From: Gammaproteobacteria bacterium
Lineage (GTDB): Bacteria; Pseudomonadota; Gammaproteobacteria; UBA6429; Thiohalophilaceae
Assembly: GCA_029880855.1 (NCBI GenBank)
Contig: JAOUNS010000013.1
Coordinates: 1-64,000 of the forward strand
Reading direction: 5' to 3'
Length of the DNA stretch: 64,000 nucleotides
The notes under the pieces were generated by a model. The model was not told where the DNA came from and ran no database searches. It was given only the letters and a program-made list of their open reading frames with translations. Positions 44,845 to 53,874 of this stretch are shown one piece after another. Position 1 is the stretch's first letter. Every line of letters begins with the position of its first letter. The translations under genes and the position numbers were made by a program.

Positions 44845-45801
44845 TTAGTATATTTGATTATCCCTGAAAGGTTGATCACCATCAGGTCCGTTCCCTTTAT
44901 TATAGTGCCAGCCTTTAACTTCGGTGTGGACCACAGCTGAGGTAATCACTTTGGATGGCGAAGCTGCTGCTTTGGCAATTTCAAAATGCATACCATCCGG
45001 AATAGAAAAATGACCACCCCAATAAAAACCGTGTGCATTGGCAATGGCAACAAGTTCACGAACGCAACCGGGGTCACCCAAATGTGCTGGTGTTTGCTTG
45101 CGCGGGTTCTCGACTGTATTAATATCAAATGCAGTACCCCAGGCATGCGAGCTCAGTTCTGTATAGCTCCCCCTGATCAAACGAGGCATATATGAGCCAC
45201 CGTACGAAATGATTCGATTTATCAGCCCCGCTTTATGCCAGTTGTCCCACATTGCTTTTAACTGGCGAGTATACAATTTATGAAATTGCATTTTATTGGT
45301 GTACGAGCCATCCCACGCAATGGGAATACTCTTCAGGTAAGGGATGTTTACAATAACGATATTTTTTTCTGCCCATCCATCTGTAACACGAATTTTACTC
45401 CCAGATAGCACTTTGCCGTTCTTCTTAATGGTCTCCCACTTAAACGTGCCAAACTTGTTCGCCTTGGCGGTATTCCCCAAAACCGGCACGAATGATGGTT
45501 TGGTAGGGAACTGAGCCGTTTTCAAAGCAGCAAGTAATTTCTGATAAGTGGTTTTCCCCGGGCTGATAACACCATCCGGTTTGCTCATAAAACTACCCTG
45601 AAAGGCAATTATAGCAGCTACCGTTTCAGAACTTTTCGGTGGCTTGGGGATTTGCACACCAATAACCTGTGGGTTGATGGCGGCGTTTTTGGTGAGGATA
45701 CTCAAAGAGGTGAGCAGTGACTGGATAGTCTTTACATCCTTTGGGTTGTTTTTGGCGCCATTACTCCAGTCGCCAACGCTACTCGTAATCAGCATATTCA
45801 A
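44845..45801 (-). CDS. M15-family peptidoglycan peptidase with N-terminal binding domain; candidate antibacterial effector
   Basis: The 318-residue protein has no signal peptide. Its first 95 residues look like a peptidoglycan-binding or phage-tail-type domain (SVGDWSNGAKNNPKDVKTIQSLL; FMSKPDGVISPGKTTYQKLL). Residues 195-280 are a zinc D-Ala-D-Ala/L-Ala-D-Glu peptidase: His219 and Asp226 in SSHAWGTAFDIN, and His272 in GMHFEI. Without an export signal and next to three exported paralogues it fits a delivered toxin with immunity proteins, for example by a type VI system. It also resembles phage endolysins. No secretion genes are nearby. The start at 45801 is the conserved-looking one. Confidence 0.8.
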   Translation of the reverse strand: MNMLITSSVGDWSNGAKNNPKDVKTIQSLLTSLSILTKNAAINPQVIGVQIPKPPKSSETVAAIIAFQGSFMSKPDGVISPGKTTYQKLLAALKTAQFPTKPSFVPVLGNTAKANKFGTFKWETIKKNGKVLSGSKIRVTDGWAEKNIVIVNIPYLKSIPIAWDGSYTNKMQFHKLYTRQLKAMWDNWHKAGLINRIISYGGSYMPRLIRGSYTELSSHAWGTAFDINTVENPRKQTPAHLGDPGCVRELVAIANAHGFYWGGHFSIPDGMHFEIAKAAASPSKVITSAVVHTEVKGWHYNKGNGPDGDQPFRDNQIY

Positions 45802-46076
45802 TCTCCCTATACAATTTCGACGATATCAATAATTAAGCGTATGAAATGTGAGGATAAATGAAGGCTGTGATTCGAGCAAGCTTTATATTGTTATCAGAGG
45901 TGAAATTCGCAAATTGTACGGTCTTTGGGTATCCCCAAATCTGACAGGTAAGCCCAAAAACACCCTTGATGCGGGGTTTTACTTCGCACACTGTAAGGGT
46001 TATAAGAGCAGCTTCAACAATAAAAACAGCCCAATAACAATAAATCAGAGATATTAAGAGTTACTAATATAAAAAC

Positions 46077-48161
46077 ATGCAGTTAGACAACATAGAAACC
46101 ATAGAAAAACACCTCTGGGAAGCCGCCGACACCCTGCGTACCAATTCCAATTACGCCAGTAATGAATACTTCATGCCGGTCATGGGGCTGATCTTCCTGC
46201 GTCATGCCTATAGCCGTTTTCTGGCGGTGAAGGATGATATTGAAGCCGGTCTGCCCACCCGTGGCGGCATGAAGCCAAACCTGAAAAAGACCGACTTCGC
46301 CCAGAAGGGGGCGCTGTTCCTGCGGCCCGAGGCGCAGTTCGATTATCTGGTGGACCTCACCGATGCCGATGATCGCGCCGATGCCGTCGAACACGCCATG
46401 GAGTCCATCGAAAAGGATTACGAAACCCTCAAGGGCCAGTTGCCCAAGGCGGAATACAAGGAGCTGGATAACGACATCCTCGGCCAGCTACTGCGCACCC
46501 TCAACCCCGATGAACTCAAACAGGCCAAGGGCGATGTGTTTGGCCGTATCTATGAATACTTCCTCACCGGCTTCGCCAACCTCAAGGCCCACGATGCCGG
46601 TGAATTCTTCACCCCCATCTCACTGGTGGAGATGATCACCAACGTCATCGAACCGGATCACGGCAAGGTGCTGGACCCGGCCTGTGGCTCCGGCGGCATG
46701 TTTGTGCAAAGCGCCCACTTTGTGGAACGGCTGCAAAAGAACCCCAACCAGGTGCTCACCTTCTACGGCATGGAGAAAAACCCCACCACCATCCGTCTGG
46801 CCAAGATGAACCTGGCGGTGCATGGTCTGGAAGGCAACATCCAAAAGGCCATCACCTATTATGATGATCCCCACAGCGGCCTGTGGGGTGATGCCGACTT
46901 TGTCATGGCCAATCCCCCCTTCAATACCGACGAGGTGGACGCCGACAAGGTGAAAAAAGATCGCCGCCTGCCCTATGGCCTGCCGGGGGTAAACAAGAAA
47001 AAGAAGGTCTCCAACGGCAACTACCTCTGGATCAGCTATTTCCTCAGCTATCTAAAAGAAGATGGCCGCGCCGGTTTTGTCATGTCCTCCCAGGCCTCCA
47101 GTGCCGGGGGCGATGAGGCCAAAGTGCGCGAGGCCATCATCAAATCCGGCAATGTGGATGTGATGCTCGATGTGCGCGGTAACTTCTTCTATACCCGTTC
47201 AGTGCCTTGTCAATTGTGGTTCTTTAATAAAAACAAACCCAAAAAGTATCAAGACAAGGTACTGATGCTGGATGCACGCAATGTCTATCGCAAGGTGACG
47301 CGGAAGATCTACGACTTTAGCCCCGAACAACTGCAAAACCTCACCAGCATCGTCTGGCTCTATCGCGGTGAGTCAGATCGCTTTCTTGAACTGGTCAGTC
47401 GCTATCAGGGCAAGGTTCTGGAAGAGGCGCTGGAAGTGGGTGAACCTGCCAAAGCATTTAATGCTGCCATCACGGCGCTGGCCGGTGAGATCGATCCGTT
47501 TATGCAAACAGTGCAGGATCAAACCGAACTACAGACCACCTGTACAGAACTGAAACAGACCAGCCAGCAACTGAGCAAAGACATCGCGGCCTATCTAAAA
47601 CAAACCGGCAAGACCGACGCAAGCTGGCAAGGCATCGACGACAGCGCCAAAGGTTTACAAAAAGCCCTCAAGCTCATCGAACCCATTGCTGAACAGAGCC
47701 GCGACCTGGTCAAGGATGCCGACCATGTCTATAAACTGGCCAGTCGCCTCATCGAACAGGCGGAAAAGGATCACGAGGCCAAACAAAGCGATGACTGGAA
47801 CAGCCGCGAGATAAACAAACAGCGCAAGGCCGCCGATGAATTGCGTAAAAAATTAGTAGCGCAATTAAAACAGGCCCGCTACTTCTACAAACAGGCCCTC
47901 TGGTTGCAAAGTCGCTTCCCGGCGGCAAAGTTAGTTGATGTGGAAGGGCTGGTCAAACTGGTAGACCACAAGGAACTGGAGGCCAACGACTGGAGCCTCA
48001 CCCCAGGTCGCTATGTGGGCGTGGCCCCGGAAGAGGTGGACGAAGACTTCGACTTTGAAGAGGCCCTGCGGGATATCCATATCGAGTTGAAAGGACTCAA
48101 TGAAGAGGCGGCAGTGTTGGCGCAGCAGATAGCCCGTAACTTTGAGGAGTTGGGGGTATGA
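46077..48161 (+). CDS. hsdM: Type I restriction-modification N6-adenine methyltransferase HsdM
   Basis: The 694-residue protein has an N-terminal HsdM helical domain (LWEAADTLRTNSNYASNEYFMPVMGLIFLR), motif I DPACGSGGMF (200-209) for SAM binding and motif IV NPPF (279-282) for catalysis. After about residue 440 a long helical C-terminus follows, which makes it longer than classical HsdM (about 520 residues). It overlaps hsdS by 4 bases. With hsdS it forms the methyltransferase; with hsdR the nuclease. The 275 bases upstream hold no gene. Confidence 0.96.
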   Translation: MQLDNIETIEKHLWEAADTLRTNSNYASNEYFMPVMGLIFLRHAYSRFLAVKDDIEAGLPTRGGMKPNLKKTDFAQKGALFLRPEAQFDYLVDLTDADDRADAVEHAMESIEKDYETLKGQLPKAEYKELDNDILGQLLRTLNPDELKQAKGDVFGRIYEYFLTGFANLKAHDAGEFFTPISLVEMITNVIEPDHGKVLDPACGSGGMFVQSAHFVERLQKNPNQVLTFYGMEKNPTTIRLAKMNLAVHGLEGNIQKAITYYDDPHSGLWGDADFVMANPPFNTDEVDADKVKKDRRLPYGLPGVNKKKKVSNGNYLWISYFLSYLKEDGRAGFVMSSQASSAGGDEAKVREAIIKSGNVDVMLDVRGNFFYTRSVPCQLWFFNKNKPKKYQDKVLMLDARNVYRKVTRKIYDFSPEQLQNLTSIVWLYRGESDRFLELVSRYQGKVLEEALEVGEPAKAFNAAITALAGEIDPFMQTVQDQTELQTTCTELKQTSQQLSKDIAAYLKQTGKTDASWQGIDDSAKGLQKALKLIEPIAEQSRDLVKDADHVYKLASRLIEQAEKDHEAKQSDDWNSREINKQRKAADELRKKLVAQLKQARYFYKQALWLQSRFPAAKLVDVEGLVKLVDHKELEANDWSLTPGRYVGVAPEEVDEDFDFEEALRDIHIELKGLNEEAAVLAQQIARNFEELGV

Positions 48162-49372
48162 GTTGGGAGGAGGTAGAGTTCGAAGAGCTTTATGCATTAC
48201 CTTCTAAAAATGGTCTCACAAGACCAGCTAGAGTCCGTGGCGAAGGCTATAAAATGATAAACATGGGCGAGCTATTTGGCCATGATCGTATTGGTGCAAT
48301 TAATATGGAATTAGTGCCAATGAATGACAAAGAGCTTGAAACAATGTTGGTTGACGAAGGTGACTTGTTATTTGCACGTCAATCGTTGGTTTTGGCTGGC
48401 GCTGGCAAGTGTTCAATAGTTAAGGAAGTAAGTGAGCCTACCACTTTCGAGTCTCATATCATCCGAGTCAGACTTAAAAAAGAGATGGCTCAACCGAGCT
48501 TTTTTTATTACTACTTCAAGTCACCAATTTGTAGAATCAAATCTATAGTGACACAAGGCGTTCAAGCTGGAATTCGCGGTAATGATCTAAAAAAATTAAA
48601 AGTACATCTGCCTCCTATTAACGTCCAGAAAGTAATCGCGACAACATTATTAAAATATGACGAGCTAATCGAAAACAACCGCCGCCGTATTCAACTGCTG
48701 GAAGAGTCCGCACGCCTGCTTTACAAAGAGTGGTTTGTCCATCTGCGTTTTCCCGGTCATGAGCATGTCAGGACTGTGGATGGTGTACCGGAAGGGTGGA
48801 CATCTTTGCCGTTAGGAGAAACAGTTGTTATAAATCCAAGAACACAGGTAGAAAAAAACAAGGCTATTAAATATGTTCCAATGAGCAGTCTTTCAGAAAC
48901 AGATATGACCGTAGATACATCTGATTTTGAAATAAGGGAAAAACATACAAACGTAAAATTCAGGAAGGAAGATACGCTAGTCGCGAGAATTACACCTTGC
49001 CTTGAGAATGGCAAATCATCGTATGTCTATTTTCTGGAAGAAGATGAGGTGGCTTGTGGTTCAACTGAGTTTATTGTGCTACGAAAAAAAATGCTCAGCT
49101 CGGAGTATATCTATTGTATGGCACGATCTTATGATTTTAGAGAATATGCGATTAAAAGTATGACGGGTTCTTCTGGCAGGCAGAGAGTGCAGGTTAGTGC
49201 ATTCAATGAATATTTTGTCAGTGTACCGCCGGAAAATTTATTAGAACAGTTTAATGAGTTTGCAAGGGGCTGTTTCAGCCAAATCAAAAATTTAGCTAGG
49301 CAAAATTTACAGCTGGCTGAAGCACGAGACTTACTGCTCCCCCGCCTGATGAACGGAGAGATAGCAGTATAG
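48158..49372 (+). CDS. hsdS: Type I restriction-modification specificity subunit HsdS
   Basis: The 404-residue protein has two target-recognition domains (about 1-150 and 205-345) separated by a conserved helix (LLKYDELIENNRRRIQLLEESARLLYKEWF, about 165-195) and a matching C-terminal helix (NLQLAEARDLLLPRLMNGEIAV). Both recognition domains are AT-rich and the conserved helix is not, which is the usual sign of domain exchange. It determines the target sequence of the enzyme; the site cannot be predicted here. Confidence 0.95.
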   Translation: MSWEEVEFEELYALPSKNGLTRPARVRGEGYKMINMGELFGHDRIGAINMELVPMNDKELETMLVDEGDLLFARQSLVLAGAGKCSIVKEVSEPTTFESHIIRVRLKKEMAQPSFFYYYFKSPICRIKSIVTQGVQAGIRGNDLKKLKVHLPPINVQKVIATTLLKYDELIENNRRRIQLLEESARLLYKEWFVHLRFPGHEHVRTVDGVPEGWTSLPLGETVVINPRTQVEKNKAIKYVPMSSLSETDMTVDTSDFEIREKHTNVKFRKEDTLVARITPCLENGKSSYVYFLEEDEVACGSTEFIVLRKKMLSSEYIYCMARSYDFREYAIKSMTGSSGRQRVQVSAFNEYFVSVPPENLLEQFNEFARGCFSQIKNLARQNLQLAEARDLLLPRLMNGEIAV

Positions 49373-49397
49373 TCTTTAACTCAGAGAACAACGGCCT

Positions 49398-50591
49398 ATG
49401 AAAAATATCATCCTCACAGTCGACGATAAAAAACAATCCAAACAACTGATTGATTGGTATCAAAAGGCTGTGGATGAGGCTGTCGAACTCTATATCATGA
49501 CGGCCTACTTGACAGACTGGCCGGTAAACAAGCCCTTAAACAAAAAATGCCGACGTATACAAATTATTGTCGGTACCGATTTTGGTCTGACTCGTCGGAA
49601 AGCACTAAAAAAGGTATTAAAGTGGCTGCCAAATCATGAGAAATCTGCATTGCTGGCTGTCGAGAGCACACAAAACTTTCATCCAAAATTGTTAATGTGG
49701 AAAACTGCCAGTGGAAAATGTTATCTGGTGGTGGGATCTTCCAATATATCGGTAGGCGGGTTTGAAAAAAACATTGAGGCCAATATTCAGGTCGATATAA
49801 ATAAGACAGAATTTGAACAGGTACGTAATAAAGTATGGTATTTGCGTGACAATCACTCTACGCCGGTGTCAGAAGACTGGATAAATAGCTATAACGAGTC
49901 AGAGATATCGAATAATAATCGTGGCAAGAAGAAAAAGAAAAAAGCTGTTAAAAAGAATAATAAAACAAGCCAAATGGATTTTAGTCTGCTGACTCAAGGA
50001 TATATCGCAAACTATCTTAAATATAGAAGAGAGCAACAGAAAGGATTTAATAGAATTAAAAGTAAATTAACTGCTCTTGTTAAGCAATGTGCATCGGGAA
50101 ATATTACCAGCGCTGAATTTTATAAAAAGATGTACAAACTATGGAGTGCTGACACCTTCCGCTTTCAAGGGGAAGGGTTTCAAATTTGGGGGAAACATGC
50201 CCGATGGAATCAAACCTGCTCATCACTTTTGAACATTATTAATGCCAGAGGTAAAAGCACTTTTGAAATGGATGAGCTGGTTAAAAATGAAATTGATTTT
50301 CTCCAGAGCAAAGACAATCGAACACGAAAATCCTGGTTGTCAGAGATGATTTGCCATTACTATCCGGAAATTTATCCGGTGCGAAATAAACCTGTTAGAA
50401 AATGGTTAAGCGATAGTAATTACAAAGCACCTCGTAAAGCATCTGATGGCGCAATTTATATAGATATTGCCCTGAAACTCCGTAGTGGCCTTAATCAACT
50501 CAAACCTAGAGTTCAGAATTTGGCCCAGATGGATACTCTCATCTGGCGTTGGCATGATTTAAAATATCCGAAAAAGAAACCCAAACGATGA
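49398..50591 (+). CDS. Phospholipase D-like nuclease domain protein in the type I operon
   Basis: The 397-residue protein has a single PLD/HKD-type active site in its first 130 residues: HPKLLMW with His95 and Lys97, then VVGSSNISVGGFEKNIEAN with Ser114, Asn116 and Glu127. One HKD per chain is like the BfiI-type restriction nucleases that work as dimers. A Lys-rich linker (177-190) leads to a C-terminal half with no recognised domain, helical at first (QGYIANYLKYRREQQKGFNRIKSKL). It is AT-rich and lies between hsdS and hsdR; its TGA overlaps the hsdR ATG. It may be a second nuclease or regulator of the system. Confidence 0.8.
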   Translation: MKNIILTVDDKKQSKQLIDWYQKAVDEAVELYIMTAYLTDWPVNKPLNKKCRRIQIIVGTDFGLTRRKALKKVLKWLPNHEKSALLAVESTQNFHPKLLMWKTASGKCYLVVGSSNISVGGFEKNIEANIQVDINKTEFEQVRNKVWYLRDNHSTPVSEDWINSYNESEISNNNRGKKKKKKAVKKNNKTSQMDFSLLTQGYIANYLKYRREQQKGFNRIKSKLTALVKQCASGNITSAEFYKKMYKLWSADTFRFQGEGFQIWGKHARWNQTCSSLLNIINARGKSTFEMDELVKNEIDFLQSKDNRTRKSWLSEMICHYYPEIYPVRNKPVRKWLSDSNYKAPRKASDGAIYIDIALKLRSGLNQLKPRVQNLAQMDTLIWRWHDLKYPKKKPKR

Positions 50592-53500
50592 AATTAAACG
50601 AGGATACCCTGGTCCAGCAAACCACCGCCGATTATCTGCACGATGATCTGGCCTGGGACGAGTCCATCTATGCCATGGACGAGGTGCTGGGCAAGGAGGG
50701 GACCCTCGGGCGTGAGTCGGAAACGGAGATCGTGCTGACACGTTATTTGGGCGCGAAGTTGATGGAGTTAAACCCCGGCCTGCCCGATGAGGCCTATCGC
50801 GATGCCTTGCGCCAGATCACCGATGTGAATGCCGCCCAGTCCATGCTGGTGACCAATCGGGAAAAGCACGAGCTGATCAAAAACGGTGTGGATGTGGTTT
50901 ACCGAAATGAGCAAGGTGAGCGCAAGAAAAAACGCCTCCGGGTATTTGATTTTGATGAGGCCGCGAATAACCACTTTCTGGTGGTGCGTGAGCTGTGGGT
51001 GCAGGGCGAGATCTATCGTCGCCGCGCCGATATCGTCGCCTATGTGAATGGTATCCCGCTGATCTTTATGGAGGTGAAGAACCTCAACAAGGATGTGCGT
51101 GCCGCCTTTGATCAAAACTTCAGTGATTATAAAGACACCGTGCCCCATCTGTTTCATCACAATGCCATCGTGGTGCTGGGCAATGGTGACGAGGCCAAAC
51201 TGGGCACCCTCTCCTCACGATATGAACACTTCCATGAGTGGAAACGACTGGCCGAGGCCGAACCCGGTGTGGTGGATATGGAGACCCTCTTAAAAGGGGT
51301 CTGTAACAAGGCCAACCTGCTGGATCTGTTTGAAAACTTTATCGTCTTTGATGAATCACTCGGTAGCCCCATCAAGATCCTGGCGCGTAACCACCAGTAT
51401 CTGGGGGTTAACCGCGCCATCGAGTCGGTGAGGGATCGCAACAACCGTGCGGGCAAGCTGGGGGTTTTTTGGCATACCCAGGGATCGGGCAAGTCCTACT
51501 CCATTATCTTTTTCACCGCCAAGATCAGGCGCAAGCTGGGCGGTAACTTTACCTTTCTGGTGTTGACCGATCGGGAAGATCTGGATGGTCAGATCTACGG
51601 CACCTTTGCCGGTTGCGGTCTGGCCGATAATGACAAAGACCCCTGTCGGGCGCAAAACGGCAAGCATCTGGTGCAGTTGCTGGGTGAGCACAAGGCCTTT
51701 GTCTTCAGCCTGATCCAGAAATTCAACAAGAAGATTGAAGAGGGCGAGGAATACTCCAGGCGTGATGACATTATTGTCATAACCGATGAGGCCCACCGTA
51801 CCCAATACGGCACACTCTCCCTCAACATGCGCGATGCCTTGCCCAAGGCCAGTTTTATCGGCTTTACCGGTACGCCACTATTTAGTGATGACGAGATCAC
51901 CAAAAAGGTATTTGGTGATTATGTCTCCACCTATGACTTCAAGCGGGCGGTGGATGATGGCGCCACGGTGCCCCTCTATTACGATGCCCGTGGCGATAAA
52001 TTGCGCTTTGTGGATGAGGCGGGGGAAGAACACCCGGTGGCCGATCCCAAATCCATCAATGACAAGATCGCCGAAGCCATCGAAAAGATGGAGATTGATG
52101 ATGTGGATGTCACCCAGCGACTGGAGAAAGAGCTGAAACGGGAATATCACATCATCACCGCCAAATCACGCCTGGAACAGATCGCCGATGACTTTGTGGA
52201 ACACTACAGCCGGGGCTGGGAGAGTGGCAAGGCGATGATGGTCTGTATCGACAAAATCACCTGTGTGCGTATGTACAACCTGATACAGGAAAGATGGAAC
52301 ACGAAAATACTCGAACTGGATAAACAGTTACGCCTGAGTAGAGATGAACAGGAAAACCTGTTCCGCGAACGCCAGTTAAAATGGATACGCGATACCAAAA
52401 TGGCCGTGGTGGTCAGTGAAGAGCAGGGCGAGGTGGACAAGTTCAAAAAATGGGGGCTGGACATTACCCCCCATCGTGTTTTGATCAAAAACGGTTTTGA
52501 GCTGGACGATAACCAGCGCATTGATATCGAAACTGCCTTTAAGAAGGATGATCACCCCTTCCGGGTGGCCATCGTCTGCGCCATGTGGCTCACTGGCTTT
52601 GATGTGCCTACTCTGGGCACCATGTATCTGGATAAACCCCTCAAGGCCCATACCCTCATGCAGGCCATCGCCCGTGCCAACCGGGTAGCCGAGGGCAAGA
52701 ACAACGGTCTGGTGGTGGATTATTGCGGCATCCTGAAAAACCTGCGCAAGGCACTGGGCACCTTTGCCGGCAAGGCCGATGAAGGGCATGACAATGTCGA
52801 TACCGAACAAGACCCGGCCCACCCAAGAGAAGAGTTACTGGCAGAACTGGCCGAAGCCATTGATCTGGTGAAGACATTTTTGGGTGAGCGCGGTTTTGAA
52901 CTGGCCCGCATCACCAAAGGTGAAGGCTTTAGCCGCAATGCGGCGATCATGGAGGCCAAGGAAGCCGTCAACGAAAATGACCGCAGTCGCAAACAGTTTG
53001 AGGTCATGGCGCGAGCGGTATTCAAGAAGTTCAAGGCCTGTATTAACATCCGCCCCGGTATCAATACCTACCGTGATGATCGGGATGCCATCAACATCAT
53101 CTACAAGAGCCTGCAAAAAGATCGTGATGCGGCAGACATCAGCGACATCATCAGAAAGCTACATGAGATCGTCGATGATTCCATCAATGTGATCTCGACA
53201 GATAGCATAGAAGAACCCGAACCCTACGACATCAGCAAGATCGATTTTGACCGACTGCGCCGGGAGTTTGAACGAGTGCAGAATAAAAACACCACCGTGC
53301 AAAACCTGCGCGAAGCCATCGCGCAACGGCTGGAAAAACTCCTGCAACAAAACCCGCTCCGCACCGACTTCCAGGAGGCCTATGAGGCCATGGTGCGGGA
53401 TTACAACAAGGAAAAAGACCGCGCCACTATCGAAAAGACCTTCGAGGAGTGTCTCAAGATCATTGACTCACTAACCGAAGAGGAAAATCGCGCAATCAAG

Positions 53501-53824
53501 GAAGGTCTGGATGAAGAGAGCCTGGCCGTCTACGACCTGATCAGAAAAAAAGACCTCAACAAAAAAGAGATCGCCAGAGTTAAAAAAGTCGTCGTCGAGC
53601 TATTGGGGAAAATCAAACAGGAAATACAGTCCATCGACAACTGGCGGGAAAAGGAAACAACCCGCGACACCATCAGCTCCGGCATATTCAACTACCTGTT
53701 CGACGAAAAAACCGGCCTGCCGATAGACATCTACACCGATGAAGAAATAGAAAAACTGTCAAGACAAGTCTATCGGCATGTGTATCGGGTTTATCCGGAA
53801 GTGCCATCGCCGGTTTATTCGTGA
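50588..53824 (+). CDS. hsdR: Type I restriction endonuclease HsdR
   Basis: The 1078-residue subunit cuts DNA after ATP-driven translocation. The N-terminal nuclease domain has Asp148 (YRRRADIVAYVNG) and Glu162-Val-Lys164 (IFMEVKN). The SF2 motor has Walker A in WHTQGSGKSYS (295-304), the DEAH box in VITDEAHRTQYG near 400, TGTPLF near 425, and the motif VI region QAIARANRVAEGKNNG near 700. The C-terminus is helical. It is complete and of usual length. Start overlaps the PLD gene, so translation is coupled. Confidence 0.96.
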   Translation: MKLNEDTLVQQTTADYLHDDLAWDESIYAMDEVLGKEGTLGRESETEIVLTRYLGAKLMELNPGLPDEAYRDALRQITDVNAAQSMLVTNREKHELIKNGVDVVYRNEQGERKKKRLRVFDFDEAANNHFLVVRELWVQGEIYRRRADIVAYVNGIPLIFMEVKNLNKDVRAAFDQNFSDYKDTVPHLFHHNAIVVLGNGDEAKLGTLSSRYEHFHEWKRLAEAEPGVVDMETLLKGVCNKANLLDLFENFIVFDESLGSPIKILARNHQYLGVNRAIESVRDRNNRAGKLGVFWHTQGSGKSYSIIFFTAKIRRKLGGNFTFLVLTDREDLDGQIYGTFAGCGLADNDKDPCRAQNGKHLVQLLGEHKAFVFSLIQKFNKKIEEGEEYSRRDDIIVITDEAHRTQYGTLSLNMRDALPKASFIGFTGTPLFSDDEITKKVFGDYVSTYDFKRAVDDGATVPLYYDARGDKLRFVDEAGEEHPVADPKSINDKIAEAIEKMEIDDVDVTQRLEKELKREYHIITAKSRLEQIADDFVEHYSRGWESGKAMMVCIDKITCVRMYNLIQERWNTKILELDKQLRLSRDEQENLFRERQLKWIRDTKMAVVVSEEQGEVDKFKKWGLDITPHRVLIKNGFELDDNQRIDIETAFKKDDHPFRVAIVCAMWLTGFDVPTLGTMYLDKPLKAHTLMQAIARANRVAEGKNNGLVVDYCGILKNLRKALGTFAGKADEGHDNVDTEQDPAHPREELLAELAEAIDLVKTFLGERGFELARITKGEGFSRNAAIMEAKEAVNENDRSRKQFEVMARAVFKKFKACINIRPGINTYRDDRDAINIIYKSLQKDRDAADISDIIRKLHEIVDDSINVISTDSIEEPEPYDISKIDFDRLRREFERVQNKNTTVQNLREAIAQRLEKLLQQNPLRTDFQEAYEAMVRDYNKEKDRATIEKTFEECLKIIDSLTEEENRAIKEGLDEESLAVYDLIRKKDLNKKEIARVKKVVVELLGKIKQEIQSIDNWREKETTRDTISSGIFNYLFDEKTGLPIDIYTDEEIEKLSRQVYRHVYRVYPEVPSPVYS

Positions 53825-53874
53825 TAAACAACCTCGTACAACCTGACAATTAGATAACTCCACAGGGTACAAGC

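Noticed and set aside
45848-46057. 69-residue open frame upstream of hsdM
   Set aside because: No ribosome site, atypical composition and no recognisable sequence.
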